From Apostichopus japonicus (lineage: Eukaryota > Echinodermata > Holothuroidea > Aspidochirotida > Stichopodidae): a DNA stretch of 64,000 nucleotides. The DNA lies in NCBI RefSeq assembly GCF_037975245.1, contig NC_092569.1:6196501-6260500 (forward strand). Reading direction: 5' to 3'. A program made the position numbers and the translations under genes. Under the pieces are notes generated by a model, which was not told the DNA's origin, made no database searches, and saw only the letters and a list, made by a program, of their open reading frames with translations. This document shows, in pieces, positions 12,901 through 26,900 of the stretch. Numbering within the stretch: the first letter of the stretch is position 1; each line of letters opens with the position of its first letter.

Positions 12901-15900
12901 TCACACGATTCAATCTAAGTCAATATGGCCTCTAAAAGCAAAAGTTGTTCAACAAAAACACAAACAAGTTAGCTTCATGTTAACACATTTCGAAAAAAAA
13001 ACAACATGGAATGTATTTCTTTATTTGTTTTTTTTTTTATGTAATATATACTATTAGTCATCATTACTTCCATCAATCATTGATGGTGATCTATTTATGT
13101 CGCTTTGACTAATTAACTGGGTATGTGTTATGTAATTATAGATTGTATGATTACATCATTCAATAGTATTGTCCTACACAAGAACTGATGTGTATCAAAA
13201 AGTGTGACTCAAATCATATGAAACAACAGTCAAGTATACATTGTTATTGATTAATTTTTTTGTATTTCATTTGTTATTAGAAAAGTCAATTGTGGCAGGC
13301 ATTCAACCAGTGGACAATTTGAAGGTGTCTCCATCGTTGAATAAGATCAAAGTGACCTGGTCAAAGCCATCATCATCATCCTCATCAGTGACTGGTTACA
13401 AGATTGTATATTACAAACAATCGTCTGGAGAAAATCAAGAGGCCTTAGAGAAAGATGATAAAGAGACAGCAGAGAATAATAAGTTACAGGCAGCAGCAGA
13501 GAGTCAAAATAAAGAACAAAGTGAAAGTAAGAAAGATGAGGAAGAGGCAGAGGAAAGTAGGACCAGAGATGGAAAGGATGAAACTAGAGAGAAAGGGAAT
13601 GAGAAATCTGAGACCTTGGGAACTGTTGGTAAGAAGTCGCAGTCGAAAGAGGATGAGGCAGGTGGAACTAAGAAAGACGAGGAAAACGTGGAACGAGCAA
13701 CAGAAGAGGACACAGGCCCAGAGAAGGAAGAGGGAAATTTAAACGAGATTGATAAAGAGAAGGAAAAGATAGAAGAAGAAGATGGAGAAGGGAAGCAAGA
13801 AGGGGAGACTGAACCAAAGATTGGTACCGTTGAAGGAGAGAACTTTGAAAAGAACAAGGAAGGTGACATCAGTAGTGAAAATGAGGATAGCAAAAGCAAG
13901 ACAATAAAGGAAGATGGAAGCGAAGAAAAAGATATAGAGGATAATCAGATAGATAAAATAGTGAATAAAGAGGACCAGAAAGAAGATAATGGACAAGGTA
14001 GTGAAGGAGAAAATAAAACATCTGGAGATGAAAATGAAAAGAGGCCAGTGAAATCTGGTAATGACAGAGAAGAGAAGGAAGATGTGGCAGAATCTGCCAA
14101 GAATGGAGTAGATAGGGAGAATCTGGAGGAAAAAGAGACAGGAAAAGGAAAAAATGATGGACCATCTGATAAGACGGTGCAGAGAGCTGAAAAGATGGAA
14201 TTGTTGATATCTGAACCTGATACCTGCTCAGCTATTCTGAAAGATCTAGAAAAAGAAGTGACGTATCATATCGAAGTGTTTGCTTTGTATGGTCAAGAGG
14301 CCAGTCAATCGTCTGTTATTCTAGCCACAACTGCTGAAGATGGTGAGTGTGTGAGGAAATTTTATGTGTTTATGAGAAAGGTAGGATGTGGGGGTGGGGG
14401 AGGGAGGATGGATGGGGTGGTGTGTATTTCATTTGTCTTCCTTGATCTCTGAGGAATAAACTAGTTCCACAATTGCCATTGTCAACCGAATCACCCACAA
14501 AAAAATTGAAATATAGGTATGAATTAACCAAATGTTGTGTTCTAAAACAGTTTTGGTAATATTTTTTTGCCTATCTAAAGTTGTTAGCCATTTCTATTCA
14601 ACATTGTGTATCCTCTCCTAATTGATTTATGTCTAGCAATTTGTGTTATGTGGCACTGATCTGCTCACATCCTATTTTGTTCTTTGATAACAGAAATGTA
14701 TGGTTGTGTTTGTTGACTTGCCAGTGTTCCAGTGTATTGTCAGAAAGTTGTATCGCTTGTTGAAGAGAGCAAATTGTTATTACCAGTTGGACTGTTCCTA
14801 TTAAAATGGAAATGATCTCTTTCTCTCATTAGAAGCTGCAGCTCTTCTAAAACCAGTGACAGATTTGCAAGCTCTGGTGAAAGAAAATGCTTTACTGGTG
14901 ACCTGGAAAAGACCAGAGGACCTTGGAAAGGTCAAAGGTTACAAGGTCATATATCAACCTTTGAGTGGAGGAGAAGACACCCTTGTGGAAAAAGTTGTGG
15001 AAGATGCGACTTGTGAACTTCTGGAAGTGAAAGAAATTGATTCAGCGGCAACATCAGTATATGATGTTAAAGTGTACACATTGTATGAAGATGGTGCTAT
15101 TAGTGAGGGTATTGGAGTCACCACAGCAATCCGTGAGTCAAGGGATATGGACCAGGATAAAAACACCACATTGTGTGCTTGTACTAACATACTTTGTTTG
15201 TAATTTTAATAAACAGCTGGAAAACTGTTTATCTGAGCTCTTTTCTTGAATATTTCTCTATTGACCAAATAATTGGACTGGTATATTTAGTTTTCTTTTT
15301 TTTCATCTCTACTGGTACAGGTTGCTCCTCTGCCCATCTTTTCAATTTCATTTGTTCTTGATGCTTGCTCACTTTCCTTGCACTCGTCTTCCACATTATA
15401 AAGATCTCCATTACACATCATGCAAATGTTTGCCTTCTCAGCACATGCACCAGGGAGAAGTCACAACTGAGAACACATTTAACATTCTTCGATCCTCATG
15501 TATATTACATGTATTATTACATATCTTACATGTATATTACATGTATTACATATATAACACATATATTAACTGTATTACACATACATGTATTACATATTTT
15601 ACACATGTTTTACATATATTACACATACTTACATGTAAATTACACATATATTACATATAGACACATATTCACTGTATCACACATACATCTATTACATATA
15701 TTACACATGTATTACATATTACACATACATGTATTACACATATTTTACATGTATTACATATGACATGTGTATTACATGTATTACACATACATTTATTACA
15801 CATATATTACATGTATTACATATATGACATGTGTATTACATGTATTACATATATTACAAATATATTAACTGTATTACACATACATGTATTACATAATTTA

Positions 15901-17941
15901 CACATATATTACACATGTATTACATATATTCACCTATATTTACTGTATTACCAAGAAGAACATACCGTGGTCTAGAATTATAAGTAGTACTTGTTCCTGA
16001 CAAGTTAGCAGTTCGGCTGAGTTCTGATACAGTCATTTGATGTAGAGTTTAAATGATTTTGATGAGAGTCTGAACTACAAATATTCAACAATGGGTCACT
16101 GACATCCTATGAGGCTTTGTTGTGAGGTAAAGTACAAATACCAGAACCAAACTTCCATTGAGAACATTTGGAATGAACATGTATTGTCCATAGTATTTGA
16201 TACAGTTTTCAGATGTGAAGCTCTGTCTAGTGTTTCCATAGAAGGTACGCATGCAAGTTACCTTGTTGAAGATGATTTGCGGGAGGGTCCTGTCTGACTC
16301 ACTCTGCTAAATTAAGCCTCATGGAATTTATCATGGGGCATTGTTGTTTGTTTTTGCAATCAAAGAAATACATCACCTACCCCTAAAGCTGAATAACATT
16401 TTCCCCCTATGATGGCTTCACAAGTTATTGTGAATTTTGAATTTTCAATCTTCATTCATCTCACAAGTAATTCCTATCTTTCAAGTTCTTTCAAGTCTGG
16501 TTCTTGTTTGTTCAGGTTTTGTGTTCTATCCTTGAAAGCATAATGTCCCATTCAACATGCTTCTATGTACAGAATACAGTATGGTTCTTGGTAGTGCAGG
16601 TTTTGTATACTATCCTTGAAAGCATAATGTCCCATTCAATATGCTTCTATGTACAGAATACAGTATGGTTCTTGATTGTGTAGGTTTTGTGTTCTATCCT
16701 TGAAAGCATAATGTCCCATTCAGTATGCTTCTATGTACAGAATACAGTATGGTTCTTCGTAGTGCAGGTTTTGTGTACTATCCATGAAAGCATAATGTCC
16801 CATTCAATATGCTTCTATGTACATACAATACAGTATGGTTCTTGGTTGTGCAGGTTTTGTGTTCTATCCTTGAAAGCATAATGTCCCATTCAATATGCTT
16901 CTATGTACAGAATACAGGATGGTTGTTGGTTGTGCAGGTTTTGTGTTCTGTCCTTGAAAGCATAATGTCCCATTCAACATGCTTCTATGTACAGAATACA
17001 GGATGGTTGTTGGTTGTGCAGGTTTTGTGTTCTATCCTTGAAAACATAATGTCCCATTCAATATGCTTCTATGTACAGAATACAGTACTGTTCTTGGTTG
17101 TGCAGGTTTTGTGTTCTATCCTTGAAAGCATAATGTCCCATTCAATATGCTTCTATGTACAGAATACAGTATGGTTCTTGGTTGTGCAGGTTTTGTGTTC
17201 TTTCGTTGAAAGCATAATGTCCCATTCAATATGCTTCTATGTACAGAATACAGTATAGTTCTTGGTTGTGTAGGTTTTGTGTTGTATCCTTGAAAGCATA
17301 ATGTCCCATTCAACATGCTTGTATGTACAGAATACAGGATGGTTGTTGGTTCTGCAGGTTTTGTGTTCTATCCTTGAAAGCACAATGTCCCATCCAATAT
17401 GCTTCTATGTACAGAATACAGTATGGTTCTTGGTTGTGCAGGTATTGTGTTCTATCCTTGAAAGCATAATGTCCCATTCAATATGCTTCTATGTACAGAA
17501 TACAGTCTGGTTATTGGTTCTGCCAGTTTTGTGTTCTATCCTTGAAAGCATAATGTCCCATTCAATATGCTTCTATGTACAGAATACTATAGCTATAGTA
17601 GAGATCATCTCTCAGTGTCTAAACCTGTACCCACATTATCAGCAGTAAATAGCAGTTGTCTATATTTAGTGACCAGTTTCAACAAGTAAGCCACCAAACC
17701 TATAGGATATTAATATTAAGTGGATCAGTCGAAAACATCTTGATGGTTTTGGCTTTTATTCACCAGATATAGATTATAGAGTACCTCAATGGTTTTTATA
17801 TGATTCTAAAAATTGTGTTGACTAATTTTTCCCTTTAAGTTTTAACCGTATGTATAGTAATTGCTCTCTCCGTGTCTCTGACGGCTTTCCTGACATTTCC
17901 TCTCCGATGACGGAGGGGAAGGGTTCTGTTAATGATCCTTT

Positions 17942-17987
<46 letters not shown>

Positions 17988-20900
17988 AATGATCAAATTT
18001 GACCGTCTTCTCGTCACGCCTCGCCTCTGGCACCCCCGGCCGAAGCCGGGGGTGTCAGACGGTCAATCCGATGGCCTCACTAAGTCATTCGATAGGTAGT
18101 AGCGACGGGCGGTTTTATTGAATTTTTTTCCTTTTCATTATTTGCATAAACAGTCTACCAGTCATGTTGCTAAACTACTTTTTCTTTTAGGGGATTTTGC
18201 TATCAAACTGAAGATGAAATTGATCATAATCGATACAAGACACTACTTCCAGGTTATTGAAATCATGTAGTTTGTAATCAGTATGTAGCATAGGACCGAG
18301 CCTGTGTCATAAAAAGCAACTCATTCTTCAAATCACCAATTAAGTTTGAAGAGCTGCGAAATCTTTCACTTTGAGTTGTGTTAATGTCTATGCAAGCTAC
18401 TGCTTGATGTGTGTGATCTATGTATGATGTTGGAATAAAGTTGACCACTTATGACTCGTTGTCCAAGCATCACCCTTCTTTCTTCTTCTTCTTCTTCTTC
18501 TCCTCCTCCACCATGCAAACAGCATCTCAGACCAGCCAAGTCTACAACCTATCTGCTACCTCCACCAATAGTACCATCCAACTCACCTGGGAAAAACCCA
18601 CTGGAGAAGATTTGATCGGATATTTGGTCTCTTACTCTGTTCCTGGAGGTGCAGTGACCGACATCAAAATAAATGAACCAGATACAACGGAGGCAAACAT
18701 TCAGTATCTCGTAGCTGGACGGGAATATTGTTGTGAGATTAGCGCCCTCTATGAGGATCACAGTAGCAGGAAATTAATCCTGACACAAAGAACAAGTAAG
18801 GTTGACAGAATGAGTAATTGTAGAAAATGTATTCATCTGTTATTTAAGAGATTAGAGGTCAGTGGTATAATGCTTCCAATTGGAGCATCCAAAATATGGA
18901 TTTAGCCATCCGTGATATTTTGAACATTTTAAAGATTTGACAGCCAAATGTCACAGTGAGAGGTATTGCTTTGACTGTGGATGTAGTGTGCTTATGAAAT
19001 GATCTGTATTTAATGATAAGATATATGGAGACATTAATGCCCGTCTTTGAAGCACCATATTGCATTTGGAAAATTCCTCTCAGGTAGAGGTTGCGATTTG
19101 AATTCAACTCAAGAGTGAAGGTGAGATGAGGAACTGAGATTACATGATAAATAACATCAGTCTTAGTAATCAATATCCATTTAGTGTCCTCACATGGTAA
19201 GATTGTATTGATTGCAATATCTGTTTAGTGTCCTCAGATGTTAACATTGTATTTATTGCAATATCCATTTAGTGTCCTCACATGGTAAGATTGTATTGAT
19301 TGAAATATCCATTTGAGTGTCCTCAGATGTTAAGATTGTATTGATTGCAATATCCGTGTAGTGTCCTCAGATGTTAAGATTGTATTGATTGCAATATCCG
19401 TGTAGTGTCCTCATATGTTAAGATTGTATTGATTGCAATATCCGTTTAGTGTCCTCAGATGTTAAGATTGTATTGATTGCAATATCTGTGTAGTGTCCTC
19501 ATATGTTAAGATTGTATTGATTGCAATATCCATTGAGTGTCCTCAGATGTTAAGATTGTATTGATTGCAATCAATTATTGTATCATCGGTATAGTTTTAT
19601 TAATCGAGTGATGTCAGTTCTATTAGAATGTCACTCTGTCAAAGTTTATAGTGGTAGCAAAATGCTGATTAACTGTACCTTCATGGTGGATGACACCATC
19701 TTATTACCCAAATCAGCAGCTTATTTAGGATTGTTTGCAATTTGGTAGACTACAGAAAACAATGGATTGCTTTGTAAGTATAATCATCCACTTATCCTAT
19801 GGCTGGCTTATCAGTAGTTCTGTACAGTATGTTTAGCTTCATAGCTTGTGGTTCCACAGCCTTTCTCCACTCTACGTAAGAACATACTTCTTTTTCTTGG
19901 GGGGGGGGCAGGGTGCGGAGGCAGGGGATACATCCTCATCTATATAGGTACATACTAGTACTCTGTTGTTACCTTGAGTTTTACTTTACCCCTTTTTGTT
20001 CTCGTCAGAACCTCAACTCCCTACCAATATTCAGGTAAGCAGCATCAAGACAGAATCCCTAACACTGAAATGGGAAAGACCTACTGGAGACCTGTCTGGG
20101 TATCTGGTAGGGTACAAACCTATCTCCGTCCCGATGGTAACGAAAGGGGAAAGGGGTACCGAAGAAGGGAAGGGAGCAGATGAAGGAGATGAGGGTAAAG
20201 ATCCCAAGGAAGAAGAAAAGGAAACAAGGGAGGAGAAGGAGGAGGCGGAGGAGAAGGAAGTTACTGAGATGAAGGAGATGTCTGTCAAGGCAGATAAGGA
20301 AGAGGTAGAGATCGGTGGTCTTATAGCCGGTCAGGTCTACCTCATCTCTCTCTGTACGAAGAGCCAGGAAGAGACAGGGGAGGTGCACACCATTGAACAG
20401 AGCACAAGTAAGCCGATATAAAAAAATAGTTTTTGTTTCAAGAAGCTGAAGTCACTGAAATGAAACAAACAATTAGTGACTTTCTGCCAATTGATGCTAG
20501 TAAGCATTAATCTTCCATATATTACCCTAGGAGTCAACCTCCTTGCTGCTTCTCAGATTAAGATTGATGCTATATGCATGGAAGTAGTAGGCTTTGAGAC
20601 ATCTGTACTGATATTATCTGCAGACTTTAGAGATTCTTGAGTCCTGATAAGTTGAAAGATAAAAATATTATGACAAACAACGTTGTGCACATGTAGTTGT
20701 GTGATGGAAGATATCGACAATGTAACAAGCCACTTTAAAACCTGTTTACTATTGGTTAAACCCTGGTTGATTAAAACTACAAAGAGTCTGTAAAATGCTG
20801 ATTACTGGGACATATTACATATAAGAGGCCCTTTTTAAATCTGTGGTAGTAATTTGAATGCAAGAAATGCCTCACCAGATTGGGGTGGGTGGGGAGGTAT

Positions 20901-23900
20901 TGGAAGGTATTAACACCATAGACACTTTTTTCTCCTCAGAGAAAAGAATTAAGTCTCTTTCAATTTTAATGGAACCTACAAGTCTAAAAATAGCTTATTG
21001 TAATTAATGGACTGGAAATGATCACCTCTGAAGGTGAAACCTTGAATTATAGCTGAGCTCATAACTGTTAAACATAATGTCATATCAAAACCATGTTTCA
21101 AAACTTCAAATGTTATACAGTAGTTGCTCTTCAACTAGCACACACATGGTTTAATCTAATTAAAAGCATAATTATTTAGCATTCCTGATGTCACCACATC
21201 TGTTATTGTTTTAGAGCCAGAAAAGGTCCAAGATTTGACGGCCAGTGTAGCCCAGACTAGCATCAATGTTGCCTGGAAGCCACCAGCTGTTGGTGGATGT
21301 ACTGGGTTTGTGGCTACTTGCTCCTCCCAGAGCTCAACTGACACCTCCTCAGCTATTACCACCAAAGAACTTCCTCTGGAGGAGACCTCTGTAATGTTTG
21401 ATGACCTGAAGGAGAACGATGTCTACGAGATTGAAGTATTCACTATCAGTCGGAATCAGAAGAGCGACGGATGTAGCCAAAGTGTAACCATGGTTTGCAC
21501 AAAGAGTATGTTCACTTTTGAATACGTTACTTTCATCATCGTGTAATATGTTGCGTACATCCTGGGACTACGTTTTATGCTTACAGATTAATTTGACACA
21601 GGAAGAATAAAAATTTGCTTACCTCTCTTAGCTTAATCTGTCAATAGCAGGAATCCCCAATGTCCAAGGTTGTGCATGTAATAACATAAGGTAACCTTCA
21701 GAGAAATATACAGAGGGTGCTCTAGGACCATTGAAGCCAAATATTTAGACTATAAACTAGGATTTATAATCTCATCTACTAACAAGCTTATGTTATTCAC
21801 TACTATTTGGGGAGGGGGTGGAGGTTGAAAATGGTGGGGGGGACACCACCAAAATCATCTCAGTATGGAAAAGAAAAATATACCATACTGTTTGTTGAAA
21901 ACCATATCTCAATATCTTGTCCCTAACTCAAGTTAAGGTTGATTGGATAGAAGCAATTTTTGACTGGCTAAACCATCGATTCTTCCCCAGAGTTGATTAG
22001 TGTAGGTGGTTTGTGATGTCAGCAAATGTGCTTCTGAAACTTTAATTTCCTAATTATAATATTCTCCTTGATTTATTCTTGAAACCTGAACGCATTTGAA
22101 ATGCTTCCTTAGTTGTCAGTGTTCTCTGTATGTAGAATGTCATCAAAATGCAACTTTTTGTAGCAATATTATTTTTCCTCGTTGACTAAGTGAGTTAAAT
22201 ATAATTAAGATAAAGAAAAACATTTTCAGCTGAATTGCTATAATCACACTCGGTTGTTGCCAGATGCAATCACAAAATATCACCAAATTTGAATAATTCA
22301 TATCTTTGACATACAGGATGTGGTTTTGACCTAAAGGTGCAGAAAATTATCAGCATTTAATATTTATAAGAGATCAACATTAGCTGCCCCCCTTTAACTG
22401 TCTGATCTTTTAATTCATGAAGAGCAGTATTGTAACACCAGTTAAAAGTGAATTAAGCATTGATGGGAAATGCTAACAGGAAACTGATGTTTACAAGATT
22501 TAAGTTAATAGCATGAATGGGATGTTCATGTATAGTAACAAGATGTTCATATCTTTGAAATTAAAGTTGCTTTTGATATTATAAAAGGAATTAAGTGAGC
22601 TAACACTATCACCAACCTTTCGGTTCAGTGTATTGTAGAGCACTTGCAAATTTAAGGTCATAGACCAGGGACTGAAACAACACTGAATTGTGGGTAACTT
22701 AATATGGTTGTTGAGTACTTTTCAAATTGATGCATCAAAAGTGTCTGGATTTTATACAAACAGTTGTACCAACTTGAGATTGAAAAAGTAAATAAACAAA
22801 TGTATATAATTTCTTTTTTCATGACCCTGATGTTGAAGTGGACAATTTTGGCCTTTTTTTCGATTGACTGGTTTATTGACGGTTTAAGTTGATGTATTAT
22901 GATTCTTTTCATTTGATAGAGCTTCCCCAAGCTAAAGATGCATGTATAATATCAACAAGGAGCTCCATAACAGTATCATGGAAGAAACCAGACCATGATG
23001 ACCTCACCGGCTATGAAATAAGCTGCTTTCACATCGGTAAGTTGGATAAGAAAGAAGGTTCCCTCGTGCCCACTGGCGACCAAATTGAAAATGCCGCAAG
23101 TAAGGATATATCTAGAACCGACGGCCAAGCAGAGGGAGGAAAGGAGACGGACCGACCCGCGGAGGAGGAAGAGGAGGGGCCGAGAGGAGGAGCATCGAGG
23201 GATCCGTCAGAGAAGGAAGATGCCGTGGAATCTTCGTCAGAGTTAGGCTTGAAGAAAGAGGAGAACGGGGATAGCGGGGTCAGTTCAGAAGCGGACGAAG
23301 GGAAGAACTCAAGCCCCCAGAAAAACAAAAAGGAGCCGGCAGTCAAGAGCTACGAGGAGGAGGAGATGGTTTTCACGACGATAGTAGACGCCTACCAGAC
23401 GGAGACCGTGATCAGCGGCCTGAAGAACTCGACGGAATACAGAGTCGAGATAACCTCTCTCTGTGAGGAACTGAAGAGTGACGTGGTCATCCTGCAAGCC
23501 AAGACAAAATCAAGTGAGATTGTGTTTGGAATTTTTGGCCAGTCTTTCTTCGCTCGCTAATGTGTAGTCCCAGATAGCACTTGATCTTTTTCATGTTTTC
23601 TTCAACTTTGAATAACAGTTACTTTCCCTTCTTTGCATATGTGTGGTGCAGGTGTAGAGGTGTGCACGACGTCTCTCTTGTGTTTGCAGTTTATCCTCTC
23701 GGTAGTAGTAGAGCAGTAGTAGTATTATACTGTATCTTCTCTATAGTAACGCTTACTTCTGTTTCATCTTTCATTTGTCTTCTTATTGTGATGTTACTCC
23801 TCCTCTGTGGATGACCTAACCTTGTGAAACTATTAACACATATCTCAGGAGAAACTATTAACACATATCTCAGGAGAAACTATTAACACATATCTCAGGA

Positions 23901-26900
23901 ATCTACGTAACGATTCTTAGAGTCACTGAAATCTGCTACGTTCGTTCCATCGATCACAGTATATCATCTGGGTTGGTTTGTTTTAATAAGGATTTGTCAT
24001 CCCTTTGTTTTGTTCTTGAAATTTACTGTCGGTTTTGCTTGGTAAAACATGTCAGTGATGATAATTGTAACTTTATATTTGTGTTTTATATACTATTTGC
24101 TGTTGATCCCTTTATGAAATGACAGCAATTGCTGATTTTTTCTCCTGTCAACTATTCAGGGAAGGCAACGTGTCAGCAAATTTTAAAACACCAGTTTTTA
24201 ACATCCATCAAAACATATAACATCGCTTAATTTGTCTAGGTAACAGGTATAAATCACTTCCAATTGGCTATTACTAGGCAGTCTGCAAGTATCTAATTTC
24301 TAATACTACTATGTCCAGTTGGCTCTGCAATTTAAATGTTTTCATGTGTACTTTGGAAAATGCTTTAGTCTGAGGCAAAAGTTGACTGAAAAAGAACTAA
24401 GTAAAGGGAATTTGTACAATGCATGGATCTAATGTTAGGTGTTGCTATAAGTTATAATTCAGTTCATGATTTGAGACATAATAGCACCCCATTTAAATTT
24501 GAACATGATATCATATTAGACAATTCTGTATTGTGTCAAGAAGAATCAAACAAATACTTTACACATAAACATGTGTAAAATAGAAAGAAATGATAATATT
24601 CAGGAAGACTTGGAAATTAAAAGTTAAACGTTACTATGATAAAGTTACTTTTACACTATGGGCTGGTAGGGAGTATACAAGTAGTTATTGGATTAACCTT
24701 CAATATTATGAAGCTACTTTACATATATAAGACAGTAGTAGTAGAAACACCATGTATAGGAGGAAGTCTTGTGTATTATATAGTATATATGTAATATAGT
24801 ATATATGGCATATATTTATAGTATATAAAGTGTATATATAGTATACATATATTCCATCTATAGTATATAGTGTGTGTTAATACCTGTAATGGGAGACAAG
24901 TTGTGTGTTCTGAGACACCTTATATGTTATGCAATGTATTATAGTAATAACATGTGGTGTGATGTAATAAGTATTTCGTGAGAACTGCACATAAAAAAAA
25001 TGCTATGACAAATATGGCTGGGCTTGTTGGTTCCATTAATGGTGCCAAATTGTATATACAAAATGTGAATATGTAAGCAACATTATAACAAGAATACATA
25101 GATTTGAATTAACTGTATGCTGTTCTTTAGGTTTGTGATATTAATGAGAACATGCAATCATCAGATTACAAATACATATATCTTCAAACCAATTTATGCA
25201 TTCTGAAAAAAGTCACCAAATGAAACGTTACCAATTATTCATGAAGATATTTTTGCAGTAAATATTGAGAAATAAGAGCAAAGATGTTAAATGCGATATT
25301 ACTTCTGATGGTGTTTCTGATACAATTTGGAACAGTTAAAGGAATGTATTACCTTCACATCTTGACTTACTTGAGTGCATATGATATTGTGAGGGGGGAG
25401 GGGGGTTGGTAGGGGGGTGACTAGAGGCTGGGGAAGAAAATAAAAACAATAGCTGGTCCTTCTTTGATTTGTTTCAATTCAGGATCTCATTCAGAAAATT
25501 TGTAGGAAATGCTAGCATTTACTTTCTTTCTGCTTGATGTAGTTTATACATATTTCTTGTTCTTTAGAGATGTTTATTTCTCTGCTGCTTTTCCTATCTG
25601 GTAGCTACTGCTCTGTATTATTTTGTCTTTGCTGAATATGCAAATAGTTTACCTCTGTTGTGTATATTATACTCATTGCATCTTATTACATAACCTCTTA
25701 TTTATATTTGTCCCATGTAACCTTACCTGGAATACTGTGTTTGTTTCTCTCTTGTTTCAAGATATCTTTCCATTGTTGTGTGTTAATACTATTTATTACC
25801 CTTGGCTGAAAACTATATCTCTGTGTAAGAAAACAAACTAATAATTTTACTTCTTCTCGGGGGCCTTGGCACATATTGAATGATCTAGATTGGTCATAGT
25901 GTGTCATTGAAAAGTTTGTTTAAAGGTGTGCCTCATGTATCAACAAAAGAGAATGTTAAAAAACAAACCTTTTTGTTTGAGAAGAAACAAACTAGACCAG
26001 GAATCAGAACCTTCTCTTGCTACCCTGTCTACCCTACAAAGTCTTAACTGCAAGAACATTCCATTAACAAGGGGTTTAAACATGAAATGCATATAATAGC
26101 ATCTCTTCTCAAGTTCAAGTCATGTTCACAGTGGTAAAAAATAAACTTAAGGCCGGAGACTGAACGCTCTGCAAAAAACTGATACCAAAGAACCTCCCTT
26201 GATGCCTGAGGAAAATACGTCAGGAGCCATTGTTTAATGCTTAGTAGTGCCAGGCCAGTCAACCAATCACTCGCAAATACGCTTTCTATTAAAAGCAGAC
26301 ATAAACTGCAGCAAAAATAAATCGATTGCTAAATTGTTGCTACATGATACTGTAGTTTAAATTGTTAAAGTGTTAGATTAGAAAATACCACATGGCCTAT
26401 GGTAACACTCAGTTGATGCCAGGTTCCACTGAAAGGCTGTGAACCAGGACCAGATTTCACCGACCCCTCAGCTGGGAAGAGAATTTTTAATTGCAGCCTG
26501 GTCTTTTGATGTGATACTATCATGTATAAGGATTTGTACCAACCTTACAAGAACAGATAATTGTAAAAAAGGACTTGTAGAGAGAACATCAGAGTGTTGT
26601 ATTTACGAGTAAGCAACACTTTTCTCAGATTGGTAAGCATTTTTAACACATGTAAAGCTGGTTAAGAGAGGATCATGCAGCGGTTATCATCATTCTTGGT
26701 TTGAGAAACAGTACGAATGGCCAAGAAAGGCAAATTCTAAATCTGCTTTACTTTTTTGAAAAGTAACAGCTGGTAGGACTGAAATGTAGGGTACTGTGTA
26801 TATATAGCAGAAGACTGATGTATTGTCAGCTCACATACGGGTGTTCGATGTAACTGAAAACCCACCATATCGTTGACCACTAGGTTTTAACTTTTTTGTT

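Noticed and set aside
13504-14165. Minus-strand ORFs and a second plus frame over FN3-10
   Set aside because: Shadows of the acidic insert; the FN3 frame continues on both sides only in the plus frame reported.
15495-15955. CRISPR-like regular repeat array
   Set aside because: There are no unique spacers of constant length and the DNA is clearly eukaryotic; it is a minisatellite.
15322-15975. His/Ile/Tyr-rich plus-strand ORFs
   Set aside because: Translation of the ACATGTATTACATAT minisatellite.
16687-17648. 28-residue repeat ORF (VLCSILESIMSHSICFYVQN type)
   Set aside because: Most likely a by-product of an 84-bp satellite whose length is divisible by three; no phase fit with FN3-11 or FN3-12 was needed. 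Kept only as a finding.
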